A DNA stretch of 64,000 nucleotides from Bacillus sp. MUM 116. Its GTDB lineage: Bacteria; Bacillota; Bacilli; Bacillales; Cytobacillaceae. Position 1 is the first letter of the stretch. Every line of letters begins with the position of its first letter. The stretch spans positions 50,787-114,786 of the forward strand of contig NZ_MLYR01000083.1 in NCBI RefSeq assembly GCF_001866655.1, in the 5' to 3' direction. The notes under the pieces were generated by a model. That model saw only the letters and a list, made by a program, of their open reading frames with translations. It did not search any database and was not told the DNA's origin. This document shows, piece by piece, positions 54,551 to 64,000 of the stretch. A program made the position numbers and the translations under genes.

Positions 54551-56081
54551 GCGTTCCTTCCCCCGCTTCCTTTCGATTCGATCCGGCCATCAAGAGTCCT
54601 AGTTCTTGTTCGGATGTTTCCTTTGGATTTACAACTGCAACAATTTTCCCCTCATAAATAACGGCAATCCGGTCACTGACATTCATAATTTCATCCAGCT
54701 CAAATGATACAAGTAAAACCGCCTTACCACCATCACGTTGTTCAATTAAACGTTTATGAATAAACTCAATTGCTCCAACATCCAAACCTCTTGTAGGCTG
54801 TGCTGCAATTAGTAAATCCGGGTTCCTGTCAACTTCGCGGCCGATAATCGCTTTCTGCTGATTACCACCGGATAATGCACGTGCTAATGCATATTCACTA
54901 GGAGTTCGAACGTCAAATTCAGTGATTAATTTTCTTGCTTTGTTATAGATCTCTTTAAAATTTAAAATGCCATTCTTTGAAAACGGTTTTTTGTAGTAAG
55001 TTTGCAGGACCATATTTTCTGCAATTGGATAGTTCAGAACCAGTCCGTGCTTATGTCTGTCTTGTGGAATATGCCCGACACCTGATTCCGTAACTTTTCT
55101 TGGTGAAAGTCCAAAAAGTTCTTTTCCATTAACTTTTATACTGCCGCTTTCAGCCTTTCTTAAACCGGTTATTGCCTCGATAAATTCGGACTGACCATTA
55201 CCATCTACACCGGCAATCCCGACAATTTCACCAGCGCGAACAGTCAATTCTAAACCATTTACAACCGTTACACCACGTGAATCCTTTACCAACAGGTCTT
55301 TGACTTCTAGGACCTCTTGTTTTGGATTTGGGGGTTTCTTTTCCGTTTTAAAAACAACTTCACGTCCAACCATTAAATTTGCCAATTCGTTCGGATTTGT
55401 CTCGCTGATATTGACTGTGCCAATCCCTTTTCCTTTACGAATAACCGTACAGCGGTCAGCAACCTCCATAATTTCTTTTAATTTATGAGTGATGATAATG
55501 ATGGATTTTCCTTCTTTAATTAATGTTTTCATGATTTGAATAAGCTCATGGATTTCCTGCGGAGTTAAAACTGCTGTAGGCTCATCAAATATTAAGATTT
55601 CCGCACCGCGATAGAGCGTTTTTAAAATTTCAACCCTTTGCTGCATACCTACACTGATATCCGAAATTTTAGCCTGTGGGTCAACAGCTAAACCATATCG
55701 TTCCGAAATATCACGGACTTCTTTTTCTGCTTTTTTCAAATCAATTCTTCCGGCAGTTGTGATTTCTTTTCCAAGGATAATATTTTCTGTAACCGTAAAT
55801 TTATCAACAAGCATAAAATGCTGATGCACCATTCCAATTCCAAGGTCATTGGCAATGTTCGGGTTTGATATTTTTACAGGTTTACCATGAACCCGAATCT
55901 CACCTTGCTCTGGTTGGTATAAACCGAAAAGGACGTTCATTAACGTAGTTTTCCCGGCACCATTTTCTCCGAGCAACGCATGGATTTCTCCCTTTTTCAA
56001 TTGAAGGGTAATGTTATCATTTGCAACAAAGCTGCCAAATTCCTTTCGAATATTGAGCATTTCAATAACATATTCCATCAT
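54543..56081 (-). CDS. nupO: Nucleoside ABC transporter ATPase, tandem domains (NupO-like)
   Basis: 512 aa with two ABC domains, as in ribose/nucleoside-type importers. The first has Walker A GENGAGKTT, signature ISVGMQQR and Walker B LIFDEPTAVL. The second has GVDGNGQSE in place of a canonical Walker A, signature LSGGNQQK and IAAQPTRGLD. The degenerate second site is normal in this family. It follows the BMP gene after a hairpin. Confidence 0.93.
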   Translation of the reverse strand: MMEYVIEMLNIRKEFGSFVANDNITLQLKKGEIHALLGENGAGKTTLMNVLFGLYQPEQGEIRVHGKPVKISNPNIANDLGIGMVHQHFMLVDKFTVTENIILGKEITTAGRIDLKKAEKEVRDISERYGLAVDPQAKISDISVGMQQRVEILKTLYRGAEILIFDEPTAVLTPQEIHELIQIMKTLIKEGKSIIIITHKLKEIMEVADRCTVIRKGKGIGTVNISETNPNELANLMVGREVVFKTEKKPPNPKQEVLEVKDLLVKDSRGVTVVNGLELTVRAGEIVGIAGVDGNGQSEFIEAITGLRKAESGSIKVNGKELFGLSPRKVTESGVGHIPQDRHKHGLVLNYPIAENMVLQTYYKKPFSKNGILNFKEIYNKARKLITEFDVRTPSEYALARALSGGNQQKAIIGREVDRNPDLLIAAQPTRGLDVGAIEFIHKRLIEQRDGGKAVLLVSFELDEIMNVSDRIAVIYEGKIVAVVNPKETSEQELGLLMAGSNRKEAGEGTHV

Positions 56082-56232
56082 TTCTCACTTCCTTTTAACA
56101 GGTTTTTGAAATTTATACATTAGTAGTAAGAGGTCAGACCTTTATTTTTATTAAAAAAATAGGGAATCTTCCCTAAGTCAAACTCTAACTGAAAAGTAGA
56201 ATACGTAATTCTACGCTTCATTTAAGGTTCAA

Positions 56233-56264
56233 AAAAATAAGCGGGCCGGTAAATAAACCCGCTT
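56233..56264 (-). terminator. Intra-operon hairpin after the BMP lipoprotein gene
   Basis: Stem AAGCGGG (56239-56245) / CCCGCTT (56258-56264), followed by ATTTTTTTG on the minus strand. It probably attenuates nupOPQ relative to nupN. Further on, AGGTCAGACCT (56131-56141) is a perfect dyad in the nupO leader. Confidence 0.78.
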
Positions 56265-56279
56265 TTTTATAATTGCAAA

Positions 56280-57365
56280 TTATTGAGCTTTAAAAGTCTT
56301 TAACTCTTTAAGTGTTCCAGGAACTTTTACAGCACCTGATTTAATCTTGTCTGTCCATTCTTTAACAGCTTTTTCAATTGCCGCTTTGTTTGATGCTTTA
56401 CTGTTAATTGGAGCTAAGCCAACACCATCTTCATGCAATCCGTAAACCGTTGTTTGGCCTCCAGGGAACTTGCCATCTTTTGCTTTGGTAGCAATATCTT
56501 TAACTGCAAGGTCAACACGTTTCATAGCAGATGTCAGAACTACATCAGGACCCATGAAGCTTTGGTCTTGGTCTACACCAATTGCCCAGATTTCTTTGCT
56601 AGGATTTTTCTTTTTAAGGTCAGACGCTTCCTTAAATAAACCGTTACCAGTTGCACCGGCAGCGTGGAATACTACGTCATCACCTGAAGCATACATTTTA
56701 GAAGCGATTGCTTGACCTAGTTCAGCTTTGTCAAATGCACCTGAATATTGAACATCAACTTTTGCATCAGGTTTAGCAGCTTGAACACCAGCTAAGAAAC
56801 CAGCTTCAAAACGTTCGATTACAGGGATTTTCATACCACCGATAAAGCCGATTTTGTTTGTTTTTGTTTGTAGAGCCGCTGCTACACCAGCAAGGAATGC
56901 AGCTTCTTGCTCTTTAAATAGAACACTAGCGACATTTGGTTCTTTTACTTCATCATCAATGATGGCAAAATTGTTTTTAGGTTGTTGTTTTGCAATTTCA
57001 TCCACAGCATTGTGCATAAGGAAGCCAATTCCGAATACTAAATTAAAGTCTTGACGGGCAAGCGTATTCAAGTTTGTTGAATAGTCAGCATCTGAAGTGG
57101 ATTGAAGGTAATCATATCCTGCTTTACCTTTTTTCAATCCATTTTCATTACCATAATCTTGGAGACCTTTCCAAGCTGATTGGTTAAATGATTTGTCGTC
57201 AACACCCCCGACATCTGTAACCATTGCTACAGTAAAGGCTTTCTCATTCTTGCCGCCATTTTTAGCTGTATCGCTTGTGTTGTCATTGCTTTTTCCACAT
57301 GCACCTAAAAGTGTTCCGGCAGCAAGAACAAGTGATAGCGCCATACCAATTTTACGCTTTTTCAA
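56280..57365 (-). CDS. nupN: BMP-family nucleoside-binding lipoprotein (NupN-like)
   Basis: 361 aa. The lipobox is LGAC with C23. The Bmp/Med family domain starts at FTVAMVTDVGGVDDKSFNQSAWKGL, and AAGATGNGLFKEA and VDQDQ are present; Asp, Phe and Asn/Gln residues in these segments bind the purine ribonucleoside in homologues. It is the receptor for NupOPQ. It lies 89 bp after the GntR gene ymfC, with no clear terminator in between. Confidence 0.93.
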   Translation of the reverse strand: MKKRKIGMALSLVLAAGTLLGACGKSNDNTSDTAKNGGKNEKAFTVAMVTDVGGVDDKSFNQSAWKGLQDYGNENGLKKGKAGYDYLQSTSDADYSTNLNTLARQDFNLVFGIGFLMHNAVDEIAKQQPKNNFAIIDDEVKEPNVASVLFKEQEAAFLAGVAAALQTKTNKIGFIGGMKIPVIERFEAGFLAGVQAAKPDAKVDVQYSGAFDKAELGQAIASKMYASGDDVVFHAAGATGNGLFKEASDLKKKNPSKEIWAIGVDQDQSFMGPDVVLTSAMKRVDLAVKDIATKAKDGKFPGGQTTVYGLHEDGVGLAPINSKASNKAAIEKAVKEWTDKIKSGAVKVPGTLKELKTFKAQ

Positions 57366-57454
57366 GATATTGACCCCCTAAAGATTGTTGTTTTGATTTA
57401 GTAGAAATGGAATAAAGCAGAAATGGTTCCGTTTTCATTAAGTTAGAAAAAAAT

Positions 57455-58180
57455 TTAGAATCTTTTCCGCAACACACGAAAACTAAACTTATCTGCTTTA
57501 AAATAGTTTACCGAAAATAGAATAGGTTCATCCATTTCATCAAAATGCATTTGCTTTAGGACAAGCAATGCAGTTTCGGGATCACATTCCAGAATTGGGG
57601 AAATTTTCTCATGGTAACCAATTGGTTCTATTCGGGCTACTGCATAAGTTATTTTGCGGTTTGCCTCTTCTTCTAAAATCTTGAAGATAGACTCTTTCCC
57701 GTGGGAAAAAGTTTCAGGCAAAATGTTTTCAGGTACCTTGTCAATACAATAGACAACCGGTTCCCCATTTGCAGTCCTAACCCGTTCCATGACAACTATT
57801 TCCTCATTTGCAGAACATGAAAAACGGCGAATATCTTCTTCGGTTGGTCTTTGGGTAGATGAACTTAGGAATATTGTCCCCGGTTTCATCCCCACTTGCT
57901 TAATCATGTCAGTGACACTATTAAGTTGTTCAATCCCAGACGTAAACAATGGCTTTGAATTTACAAAGGTTCCCACTCCGTGGCGCCTTATAATTACATT
58001 TTCCTCCTCTAAGATGCGAAGTGCCTCCCGAAGAGTAGCCCTGCTTACACCTAGATGTTTTGCAAGATCAAATTCCGAAGGCAGCTTTTCTTTTTCTTTA
58101 TACACCCCTTCTTCGATATCTTGCTTTAACCGATCGATTACTTGTAAATACAAGTGCCGATTATCTGACCTAATAGACAT
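57455..58180 (-). CDS. ymfC: GntR-family regulator, HutC/UTRA type (YmfC)
   Basis: 241 aa. An N-terminal winged HTH (about 8-75; [28 protein letters not shown]) is joined to a C-terminal UTRA ligand domain (about 95-235). UTRA domains sense small sugars, nucleotides or organic acids. Its position before nupN-nupOPQ suggests it regulates nucleoside import, with a nucleoside or related effector. A perfect 18-bp palindrome 27 bp upstream of its start could be its operator. Confidence 0.87.
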   Translation of the reverse strand: MSIRSDNRHLYLQVIDRLKQDIEEGVYKEKEKLPSEFDLAKHLGVSRATLREALRILEEENVIIRRHGVGTFVNSKPLFTSGIEQLNSVTDMIKQVGMKPGTIFLSSSTQRPTEEDIRRFSCSANEEIVVMERVRTANGEPVVYCIDKVPENILPETFSHGKESIFKILEEEANRKITYAVARIEPIGYHEKISPILECDPETALLVLKQMHFDEMDEPILFSVNYFKADKFSFRVLRKRF

Positions 58181-58206
58181 GCAGGTTCCTCCAGCCTTTT
58201 CCTAAG

Positions 58207-58224
58207 ACATCAGACATCTGATGT
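58207..58224. promoter_or_regulatory. Palindrome upstream of ymfC, candidate GntR operator
   Basis: ACATCAGACATCTGATGT is a perfect 8-2-8 inverted repeat just upstream of the regulator gene and beside TATAC-type promoter sequence. The rest of the 58181-58450 interval has no gene. Confidence 0.5.
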
Positions 58225-58444
58225 ATAATCATTCCTACTAATCGAAAATAATATAACATTTTTTCGGGGATAAATAAATAGAAATTATTCATTTTGTCGT
58301 AAAAAAGCTATAATTGAGGAAATTTGTCGAATTTTCTCATGTTCCAAACCTGCAAATGTGTTATACTTTTCCTTCAACTATATCATATAGGACTTTTAGA
58401 CCCAGCATATTTCTCTATTATTATATGTATATTTAATGAAATTA

Positions 58445-58475
58445 TATGAAAAAAGAGCCGGATGCCGGCTCTTTT
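58445..58475 (-). terminator. Terminator of spoIIIE
   Basis: Perfect 11-bp stem AAAAGAGCCGG (58451-58461) / CCGGCTCTTTT (58465-58475), 3-nt loop, then TTCATATAA on the minus strand. It is T-rich in both directions. Confidence 0.88.
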
Positions 58476-58537
58476 TTGTAACTTTCCTATTGATTTGCGC
58501 TTCAGACACTCCGATTAACATAGTCTTTGTTTTTACC

Positions 58538-60889
58538 CTAGGAACTAATCTCATCATTCGGTTTACTTGTTAATAGCACTGCCCGGGGCTTGCTGCCTTC
58601 GTATGGTCCAACGATACCGCGTGCTTCCATTTCATCAATCAGCCGGGCTGCCCTTGTATACCCGATTCTAAATCTCCGTTGCAGCATCGATACGGAAGCG
58701 GTTTGCATTTCGATTATTAAGTTTACCGCTTCGTCATATAACTCATCGTCTACCGCGCCAGTGGTTTCAGGAATATCATCGGGAATCATTTCTTCTTGAT
58801 ATTGAGCTTTTTGCTGTCCTATGACAAAGTTTACTGTGTCTTCAACCTCATCATCTGAGAGGAAGGCCCCCTGAACCCTGATTGGCTTCGATTCTCCCAC
58901 TGGGAGGAACAACATATCCCCCCTGCCAAGGAGCTTTTCTGCTCCGCCCATATCAAGAATCGTTCTTGAGTCTGTTGAGCTTGAAACAGCAAAAGCAATT
59001 CTTGATGGGATATTTGCTTTAATAACCCCTGTAATAACATCAACAGATGGACGCTGTGTTGCAATAATTAAGTGAATCCCTGCGGCACGAGCCATTTGCG
59101 CCAGTCTTGTGATGGAATCTTCCACATCTGAAGAAGCGACCATCATCAAGTCGGCCAACTCATCGACAATCACCACAATGTATGGAAGTAATGGCTGTTT
59201 CTCACCTGTTTCCAAATTGTGGCGTTTCATATGCTCATTATAACCTTCTATATTTCTAGTTCCGGTATAGGAGAACAGTTCATACCGTCTTTCCATTTCG
59301 CTGACAACTTTCTTTAATGCCTGCGATGCTTTTTTGGCATCCGTCACTACCGGCGCCAATAAATGAGGAATTCCATTATAAACATTCAATTCAACCATTT
59401 TGGGGTCAATCATCATTAATTTTACTTCGTGCGGTTTTGCCCGCATTAATACACTGGAAATAATTCCATTTATACAAACACTTTTTCCGCTTCCTGTTGC
59501 ACCAGCAACAAGTAAGTGCGGCATTTTGTTCAGTTCGGCCAGAACAGCTTCTCCAGTTATATCCCTGCCTAAGCCGATCAATAACTTGGAGTCAGGCTTA
59601 TCGTTTTGTGTGGCTTCCAGTACCTCCCGCAATGAAACCATTGCAACTTCTGAATTCGGTACTTCGATACCGATCGCTGATTTACCCGGGATAGGGGCTT
59701 CAATCCGAATATCTTTTGCAGCAAGTGCCAATGCCAAATCATCACTAAGGCTCACTATTTTGCTTACTTTTACCCCTACATCAGGATGAACCTCATACTT
59801 TGTTACAGCAGGGCCTAAATGAACTTGAGTTACGCGCGCCTTGACACCAAAGCTTTGAAAAGTTCGCTCAAGTTTTGCGGCATTTGCATGGATTAATTCA
59901 TATTCCCCGCTCTGGTCTGTTTTCCGAGGCAGCCTAAGCAACTTTAACGGTGGAAGTTCGTAAGCAGTATTTTCAACTTCTGTAAATGTAATCGGAGGAC
60001 TTTGATCATCCTCTTCTACACCCGCATTCGTTGCATTTGCCTGAACACCCTCTTGTTGTTCGTTTTCTGAATTTGCATCATCTGAATAGGCTCTATCAGC
60101 AAAACTAGAAATAATCGGTTCAGGCGTTCTGATTTCCTCTAGTTCCTGCACTTGCTGGGAGGCATCCTCAGACTGGACTCTTGAACGGCGATTCCCCCGT
60201 TCTTCCCGCTGCTGGTTTCTTCTCTCCGCTTTGCGTTCCTCCTGCTTTTGCTTCCACTCAGCCATGTCTGCAAGGAACGCATTCCATTGACTTTTTGCAA
60301 AGGCAAAGATGGTCATGAGGACTTTTCCAATAAAGTCTCCAAATGATTTTCCCGTTATTAAAATAAACCCAATGATTACAAAAATAAAAGCAATAATTTT
60401 GGTTCCCGTTTCCGCAAATAAGAAATGAAATAAAGCGAATAACACGGCTCCGATCATTCCACCGCCGAGATCATGGGTACTGGTTTCTCCTCTTACTTCC
60501 ATCATAAACAATTCCCAGGTATTATTGATTACACTTGGGTTTTTAAATCTTCCACCGTTTGAAAGTAAACGAAACAATGTCACATGGCTTAAAAGAAGAA
60601 TCGATGAAATAATAAAATAGGAACCCACTAATTTAAGATTAAATAAAAAGGGGACGGTTCTCTTCCACATCAAATATACACTCATGACAACTAATCCTAT
60701 TAAACAGAGCATATACCATTCGCCCATCCAAAAGCGAAAGAACAAGACCGTTGCTTTCCCAACCGCTCCGAGCTTTGCCATAGAAATAATGGCAAGCGCT
60801 AATAACGCGAGCGCTGTTAATTCATATTGGACCGTCTTTTTCAACTGGCTATCTCGTTTTTTGGGTTGCCTTCTCTTTTTTTTCGCCAT
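58538..60889 (-). CDS. spoIIIE: DNA translocase SpoIIIE (FtsK family)
   Basis: 783 aa, near the B. subtilis length (787). Four N-terminal membrane helices (about 25-185), a charged linker (about 200-310), an alpha/beta ATPase motor with Walker [12 protein letters not shown] and Walker B-type [13 protein letters not shown], and a C-terminal gamma winged helix (about 715-775; [21 protein letters not shown]) that reads SRS/KOPS-like sites. It pumps the forespore chromosome through the septum. It lies between ylzJ and ymfC as in B. subtilis. Confidence 0.96.
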   Translation of the reverse strand: MAKKKRRQPKKRDSQLKKTVQYELTALALLALAIISMAKLGAVGKATVLFFRFWMGEWYMLCLIGLVVMSVYLMWKRTVPFLFNLKLVGSYFIISSILLLSHVTLFRLLSNGGRFKNPSVINNTWELFMMEVRGETSTHDLGGGMIGAVLFALFHFLFAETGTKIIAFIFVIIGFILITGKSFGDFIGKVLMTIFAFAKSQWNAFLADMAEWKQKQEERKAERRNQQREERGNRRSRVQSEDASQQVQELEEIRTPEPIISSFADRAYSDDANSENEQQEGVQANATNAGVEEDDQSPPITFTEVENTAYELPPLKLLRLPRKTDQSGEYELIHANAAKLERTFQSFGVKARVTQVHLGPAVTKYEVHPDVGVKVSKIVSLSDDLALALAAKDIRIEAPIPGKSAIGIEVPNSEVAMVSLREVLEATQNDKPDSKLLIGLGRDITGEAVLAELNKMPHLLVAGATGSGKSVCINGIISSVLMRAKPHEVKLMMIDPKMVELNVYNGIPHLLAPVVTDAKKASQALKKVVSEMERRYELFSYTGTRNIEGYNEHMKRHNLETGEKQPLLPYIVVIVDELADLMMVASSDVEDSITRLAQMARAAGIHLIIATQRPSVDVITGVIKANIPSRIAFAVSSSTDSRTILDMGGAEKLLGRGDMLFLPVGESKPIRVQGAFLSDDEVEDTVNFVIGQQKAQYQEEMIPDDIPETTGAVDDELYDEAVNLIIEMQTASVSMLQRRFRIGYTRAARLIDEMEARGIVGPYEGSKPRAVLLTSKPNDEISS

Positions 60890-60952
60890 CTCATCACCTA
60901 AATCATGTATAAGTATCTTTAAAATATTTTGAAATAGTATTTAAAGGGTAAA

Positions 60953-60980
60953 AAGGAAGAAAGCAGCCTGTATGGCTGCT
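60953..60980 (-). terminator. Terminator of tepA-ylzJ
   Basis: Stem AGCAGCC (60962-60968) / GGCTGCT (60974-60980), 5-nt loop, then TTCTTCCTTTTT on the minus strand, downstream of ylzJ. Confidence 0.72.
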
Positions 60981-61014
60981 CTTGTCTCTTTCCCCTTATT
61001 ATACCATAATCCTG

Positions 61015-61251
61015 CTAGAATGCAGACAAACCTTCGGTGGTCGCAAAAGAAATTTTTGCCCCTGGACAAAACCGCTCGTCAAGAAAATGCTGCGGATCAC
61101 TACTTAGGACACGGACTACCTGAACGTTTTGCTGATCTGTAACATCTACCAACAACGGAACACCTTGGTACGTGATCATTTGCTGTTTCGAAAAAGCTTC
61201 TGTGTCACTTGGAAAAATCAGTTCGTTCGGCATCATCGTATAAAGAATCAT
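61015..61251 (-). CDS. ylzJ: YlzJ-like protein
   Basis: 78 aa. The N-terminus [16 protein letters not shown] and the central [11 protein letters not shown] match the small YlzJ family found after tepA in Bacillus. Its ATG overlaps the tepA stop by 4 bp. No function is established. Confidence 0.85.
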   Translation of the reverse strand: MILYTMMPNELIFPSDTEAFSKQQMITYQGVPLLVDVTDQQNVQVVRVLSSDPQHFLDERFCPGAKISFATTEGLSAF

Positions 61252-62027
61252 TGAATCAGCCCTTCTTTTTCTTCTTTTTGTAAATCAATCAATTCATTCA
61301 ATTTTTTCATGGCAGCACCAATTCCGCCAACTTCATCAATAAGCCTATATTTTACTGCATCTGCACCGATTACATTTGTCCCGATATCCCGTGTCAAATT
61401 CCCCTTTGCAAACATTAAATCTTTAAAGGTTTCCTCCGTAATTTTTGAGTGTTTCGTCACAAAGTTGACGACTCTCTCCTGCATTTTATCTAAATATTCA
61501 AAGGTTGCGGGAACACCAATGACAAGGCCAGTTAAACGAATTGGATGAATCGTCATTGTTGCTGTTTCAACAATAAAAGAATAATCACAGGAAACCGCAA
61601 TCGGTACACCAATTGAATGCCCACCGCCCAATACAACAGAAACTGTCGGTTTTGATATGGTTGCCAGCATTTCGGAAATGGCAAGACCAGCTTCAACATC
61701 TCCACCGACTGTATTCAAAATAATGAGTACCCCTTCAATTTTTGGGTTCTGCTCAATTGCCACTAATTGCGGGATCAGATGTTCATATTTGGTTGTTTTA
61801 TTCTGCGGCGGCAATGCTAAATGCCCTTCTATTTGTCCAACAATCGTTAAACAATGAATTCTCGAATCTGACGATAATTGAGGAACATTGGTTTGACCAA
61901 GTTGCTGAATTTTTTCTATTAAGTTGGAAGAAGGTTTTTCCTCTTTTTGAGGCTCTCCTCCATCCGGATTTTCAGTTTCATTACGAAAGTTTTTAAATAT
62001 ATCCATCCATAGACTCCCTTCACACAT
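61248..62027 (-). CDS. tepA: ClpP-like protease TepA (translocation-enhancing)
   Basis: 259 aa, ClpP/SppA-type serine protease fold. Conserved blocks are [35 protein letters not shown], a nucleophile serine in [14 protein letters not shown] and a histidine in TIHPIRLTG. In B. subtilis TepA affects protein export and spore SASP breakdown. The first four residues of the frame precede MDIFKNF, an alternative start. It is coupled to ylzJ. Confidence 0.9.
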   Translation of the reverse strand: MCEGSLWMDIFKNFRNETENPDGGEPQKEEKPSSNLIEKIQQLGQTNVPQLSSDSRIHCLTIVGQIEGHLALPPQNKTTKYEHLIPQLVAIEQNPKIEGVLIILNTVGGDVEAGLAISEMLATISKPTVSVVLGGGHSIGVPIAVSCDYSFIVETATMTIHPIRLTGLVIGVPATFEYLDKMQERVVNFVTKHSKITEETFKDLMFAKGNLTRDIGTNVIGADAVKYRLIDEVGGIGAAMKKLNELIDLQKEEKEGLIQ

Positions 62028-62080
62028 GATGAGTTTAGTATTGACCTACCTTTGAAATTCATGCTAATTTTTCAAATTAT

Positions 62081-62104
62081 AAAAAGCACTGGAAATTCCA
62101 GTGC
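62081..62104 (-). terminator. Terminator of rnjB
   Basis: Stem GCACTGGAA (62086-62094) / TTCCAGTGC (62096-62104) with a minimal loop (8-bp stem in practice), then TTTTTATAA on the minus strand. Confidence 0.83.
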
Positions 62105-62118
62105 CTAAGTACTCATAT

Positions 62119-63789
62119 CTATATCTCCATAATGATCGGAAGAATCATCGGTCTACGTTTTGTTTTTTCAAATAAATATTTGTTTAATTCATCGCGAATG
62201 TCCTGTTTAAGGCTGGACCAATCAAATGTTTCCTTTGCAATATTTTTTTCCACAATTTCTCGAACCAATTTTGTCGAATCGTCCATTAATCTTTCTGATT
62301 CCCGGACGTATACAAATCCACGTGAAATAATTTCAGGTCCGGCGGCAATTTTTTTATCTTGTCTTGTTAAGGTTACTACAACAATCAAAATCCCGTCCTG
62401 TGATAAAAGTTTTCTGTCACGTAGAACAATATTCCCTACATCACCGACACCTATTCCATCAATCAGGACATTCCCTGACGGTACCTTACCGCTAATACCG
62501 ATTTTCCCTTCCTTTATTTCAACGATCTCACCACGGTCAGGGATAAAAATCTGTTCGTTTGCGAGTCCAATTTCCAGAGCCAGTTTTCGATGAGCTTGGA
62601 GCAAGCGGTATTCACCATGAACCGGAATAAAATATTTAGGCTTCATCAAATTAATCATAAATTTCAATTCTTCTTGGCTGCCATGACTGGATACATGTAT
62701 GGCCCGTTTACCGGCGATGACATTTGCTCCAGCTCTAAAAAGCATATCAACCGTTTTCGATAAAAATACTTCACTGCCCCTTAGCGGTGAAGCAGCGATT
62801 AAGACCGTATCCCCTGGTTGTATGTTGACCAATTTGGCTGTTTGTTTTGCCATTTTTTGCAAGGCTTCAATTGGTTCCCCTTGATTGCCTGTCATTAAAA
62901 CAACAATTTCATTGTCTTTATAGTTTTTTAATTCATTAATTGGGATGATTAAATCTTCATCAACCTCTAAATATCCTAAATCAAGTGCAATATGATAGAT
63001 TCGCTCAAGGCTTCTTCCCACAACTGCCACTTTTCTTTGATTCTCTCTTGCAGCATCAAAAATATGCTGCATTCTGCTAATATCTGAAGCAAAACAAGCA
63101 GCAATAATCCTTCCCGGTGCATTATAAAAAGCATTGGACATTTCTCGTTCTACAATTGCTTCTGAAGTAGTGTATCCCGGCTTTTCTGCTTCAGTACTAT
63201 CTGAAAGAAGACAGAGGACTCCTTTTTCCCCAATTGCAGCCATCTTCCCAATTTCAGGCTTATATAGTTTCGTTGCCGCCTGATCAAATTTAAAATCTCC
63301 CGTATAAACGATAATACCTTCAGAAGTATGAATACAAACACCAATAGAATCCGGGATGCTATGATTCGTTCTAAAAAAGCTGACGTCTACGGAATTCATA
63401 TTTACAATCGTATCTGAATCCACCTCAATAAAAGTTGGTGTTCCGATAAATTCTTGTTCCTTCAGTTTTGCGCTAGCAAGAGCAAGTGTTAATTTCATCC
63501 CGTAAACCGGAACATTTACCTGTCTTAGTAAATAGGAAAGTGCACCGATATGATCTTCATGACCGTGAGTAAGGAAAACGGCTTTTACTCTGTCTTTATT
63601 TTCTGTCAAATAGGTCATATCCGGGATAACGATATCAATGCCCAGCATCTCTTCCTCGGGGAACATTAAGCCGGCATCTATGACAAATATATCCTTGTCC
63701 ACTTCGACAAGGTACATATTTTTTCCAATTTCTCCGATACCACCAAGAGAAATAATCTTAATGGAATTATTTTTTTTGCTTGTGATCAA
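62119..63789 (-). CDS. rnjB: Ribonuclease J2
   Basis: 556 aa metallo-beta-lactamase/beta-CASP RNase. The zinc motif HGHEDH is at 75-80, with the beta-CASP and C-terminal regions (SSHGSQEELKFM, PVHGEYRLL) present. J2 partners with RNase J1 in maturation and decay of RNA. Assignment to J2 rather than J1 rests mainly on position next to tepA-ylzJ-spoIIIE, where B. subtilis has rnjB. A plausible alternative is a second J1-type enzyme. Confidence 0.88.
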   Translation of the reverse strand: MITSKKNNSIKIISLGGIGEIGKNMYLVEVDKDIFVIDAGLMFPEEEMLGIDIVIPDMTYLTENKDRVKAVFLTHGHEDHIGALSYLLRQVNVPVYGMKLTLALASAKLKEQEFIGTPTFIEVDSDTIVNMNSVDVSFFRTNHSIPDSIGVCIHTSEGIIVYTGDFKFDQAATKLYKPEIGKMAAIGEKGVLCLLSDSTEAEKPGYTTSEAIVEREMSNAFYNAPGRIIAACFASDISRMQHIFDAARENQRKVAVVGRSLERIYHIALDLGYLEVDEDLIIPINELKNYKDNEIVVLMTGNQGEPIEALQKMAKQTAKLVNIQPGDTVLIAASPLRGSEVFLSKTVDMLFRAGANVIAGKRAIHVSSHGSQEELKFMINLMKPKYFIPVHGEYRLLQAHRKLALEIGLANEQIFIPDRGEIVEIKEGKIGISGKVPSGNVLIDGIGVGDVGNIVLRDRKLLSQDGILIVVVTLTRQDKKIAAGPEIISRGFVYVRESERLMDDSTKLVREIVEKNIAKETFDWSSLKQDIRDELNKYLFEKTKRRPMILPIIMEI

Positions 63790-63914
63790 TGTTTGAATCC
63801 TCCTACGTTGATATGTGCCGACCGAAATCAGTTATGATTATTATACTTGAAATCTGAAAATCTTTACAACCAAATTCTGAGAAAAAGCTCCAAAACACCT
63901 GATAAAGCATCGCA

Positions 63915-64000
63915 TAAGAAAAGCGCAAGCGCCTTGGTCAGGCCCGGCAAGGCTTTAGGTCCTGGCGGTGAAGTCGTTCTTTGACTTCATTGACAGGACC
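63915..64000. repeat. Dispersed Bacillaceae repeat, truncated by the window edge
   Basis: Contains AAAAGCGCAAGCGCCTTGG and a long imperfect hairpin, GGTCCTG (63958-63964) pairing with CAGGACC (63994-64000), with GTGAAGTC/GACTTCAT inside. I recall near-identical GCGCAAGCGCC...CAGGACC elements at many intergenic sites in Bacillus-related genomes. The 3' part lies beyond the window. Confidence 0.75.

Overview
The window comes from the chromosome of a low-GC, endospore-forming member of the Bacillaceae. It carries cotE, spoVS, spoIIIE, ytaF and ymdB. Its right half follows the Bacillus subtilis order recA-cinA-pgsA-ymfM/K/J/I/H/F through spoIIIE-ylzJ-tepA-rnjB, read in reverse. Almost every gene is on the minus strand; the exceptions are a sigma-54 activator at 26930 and a GNAT acetyltransferase at 33155. 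The genus (something near Neobacillus or Mesobacillus) is only a guess from gene content and repeats. No transposase, prophage, CRISPR array, rRNA or tRNA gene was seen.

Layout. 1-2.7 kb: edge-truncated LysM protein, a small unknown protein, an amidase and a stand-alone ABC ATPase. 2.7-5.5 kb: a likely operon of an XRE/DUF1232 protein, a RodA-type SEDS protein and TatC. 5.5-9.1 kb: ytaF, then an Mg2+-sensing M-box riboswitch leading an operon of an FtsW-type SEDS gene and mgtE. 9.2-28.6 kb: an amino-acid catabolism block with two urocanase genes, hutI, an M20 peptidase homologue, hutH, a polar amino-acid ABC importer, an APC permease, a livKHMGF-type importer and a PAS-AAA+-Fis activator. 28.9-32.1 kb: a one-carbon folate operon fhs-folD-fchA. 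32.4-44.6 kb: conserved core with cotE, ricA, miaB, korAB, spoVS, ymdB, rny and recA. 44.9-52.4 kb: cinA, pgsA, rodZ and the ymf genes, including the EF-P modification set. 52.5-57.4 kb: a nucleoside ABC importer. 57.5-63.8 kb: a GntR regulator, spoIIIE, ylzJ, tepA and rnjB. A Bacillus-type dispersed repeat runs off the right edge.

The most interesting system is the 9-29 kb block. Three promoters, in front of hutU copy A, hutU copy B and livK, have near-perfect sigma-54 -24/-12 elements. Each is preceded by two copies of a 15-bp motif, GCAGAT-N5-TTGC, giving six copies in all. The activator gene starts 75 bp from the sixth copy. Together this looks like a locally encoded sigma-54 histidine-utilisation regulon that replaces the HutP antitermination known in B. 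subtilis. No hutG or hutP is present. An fchA gene and a FolD whose expected cyclohydrolase residues are replaced lie next door, so the formimino group may be handled through folate.

A second notable arrangement is the M-box riboswitch whose first gene is a cell-wall SEDS protein, translationally coupled to mgtE. This would tie Mg2+ supply to peptidoglycan synthesis.
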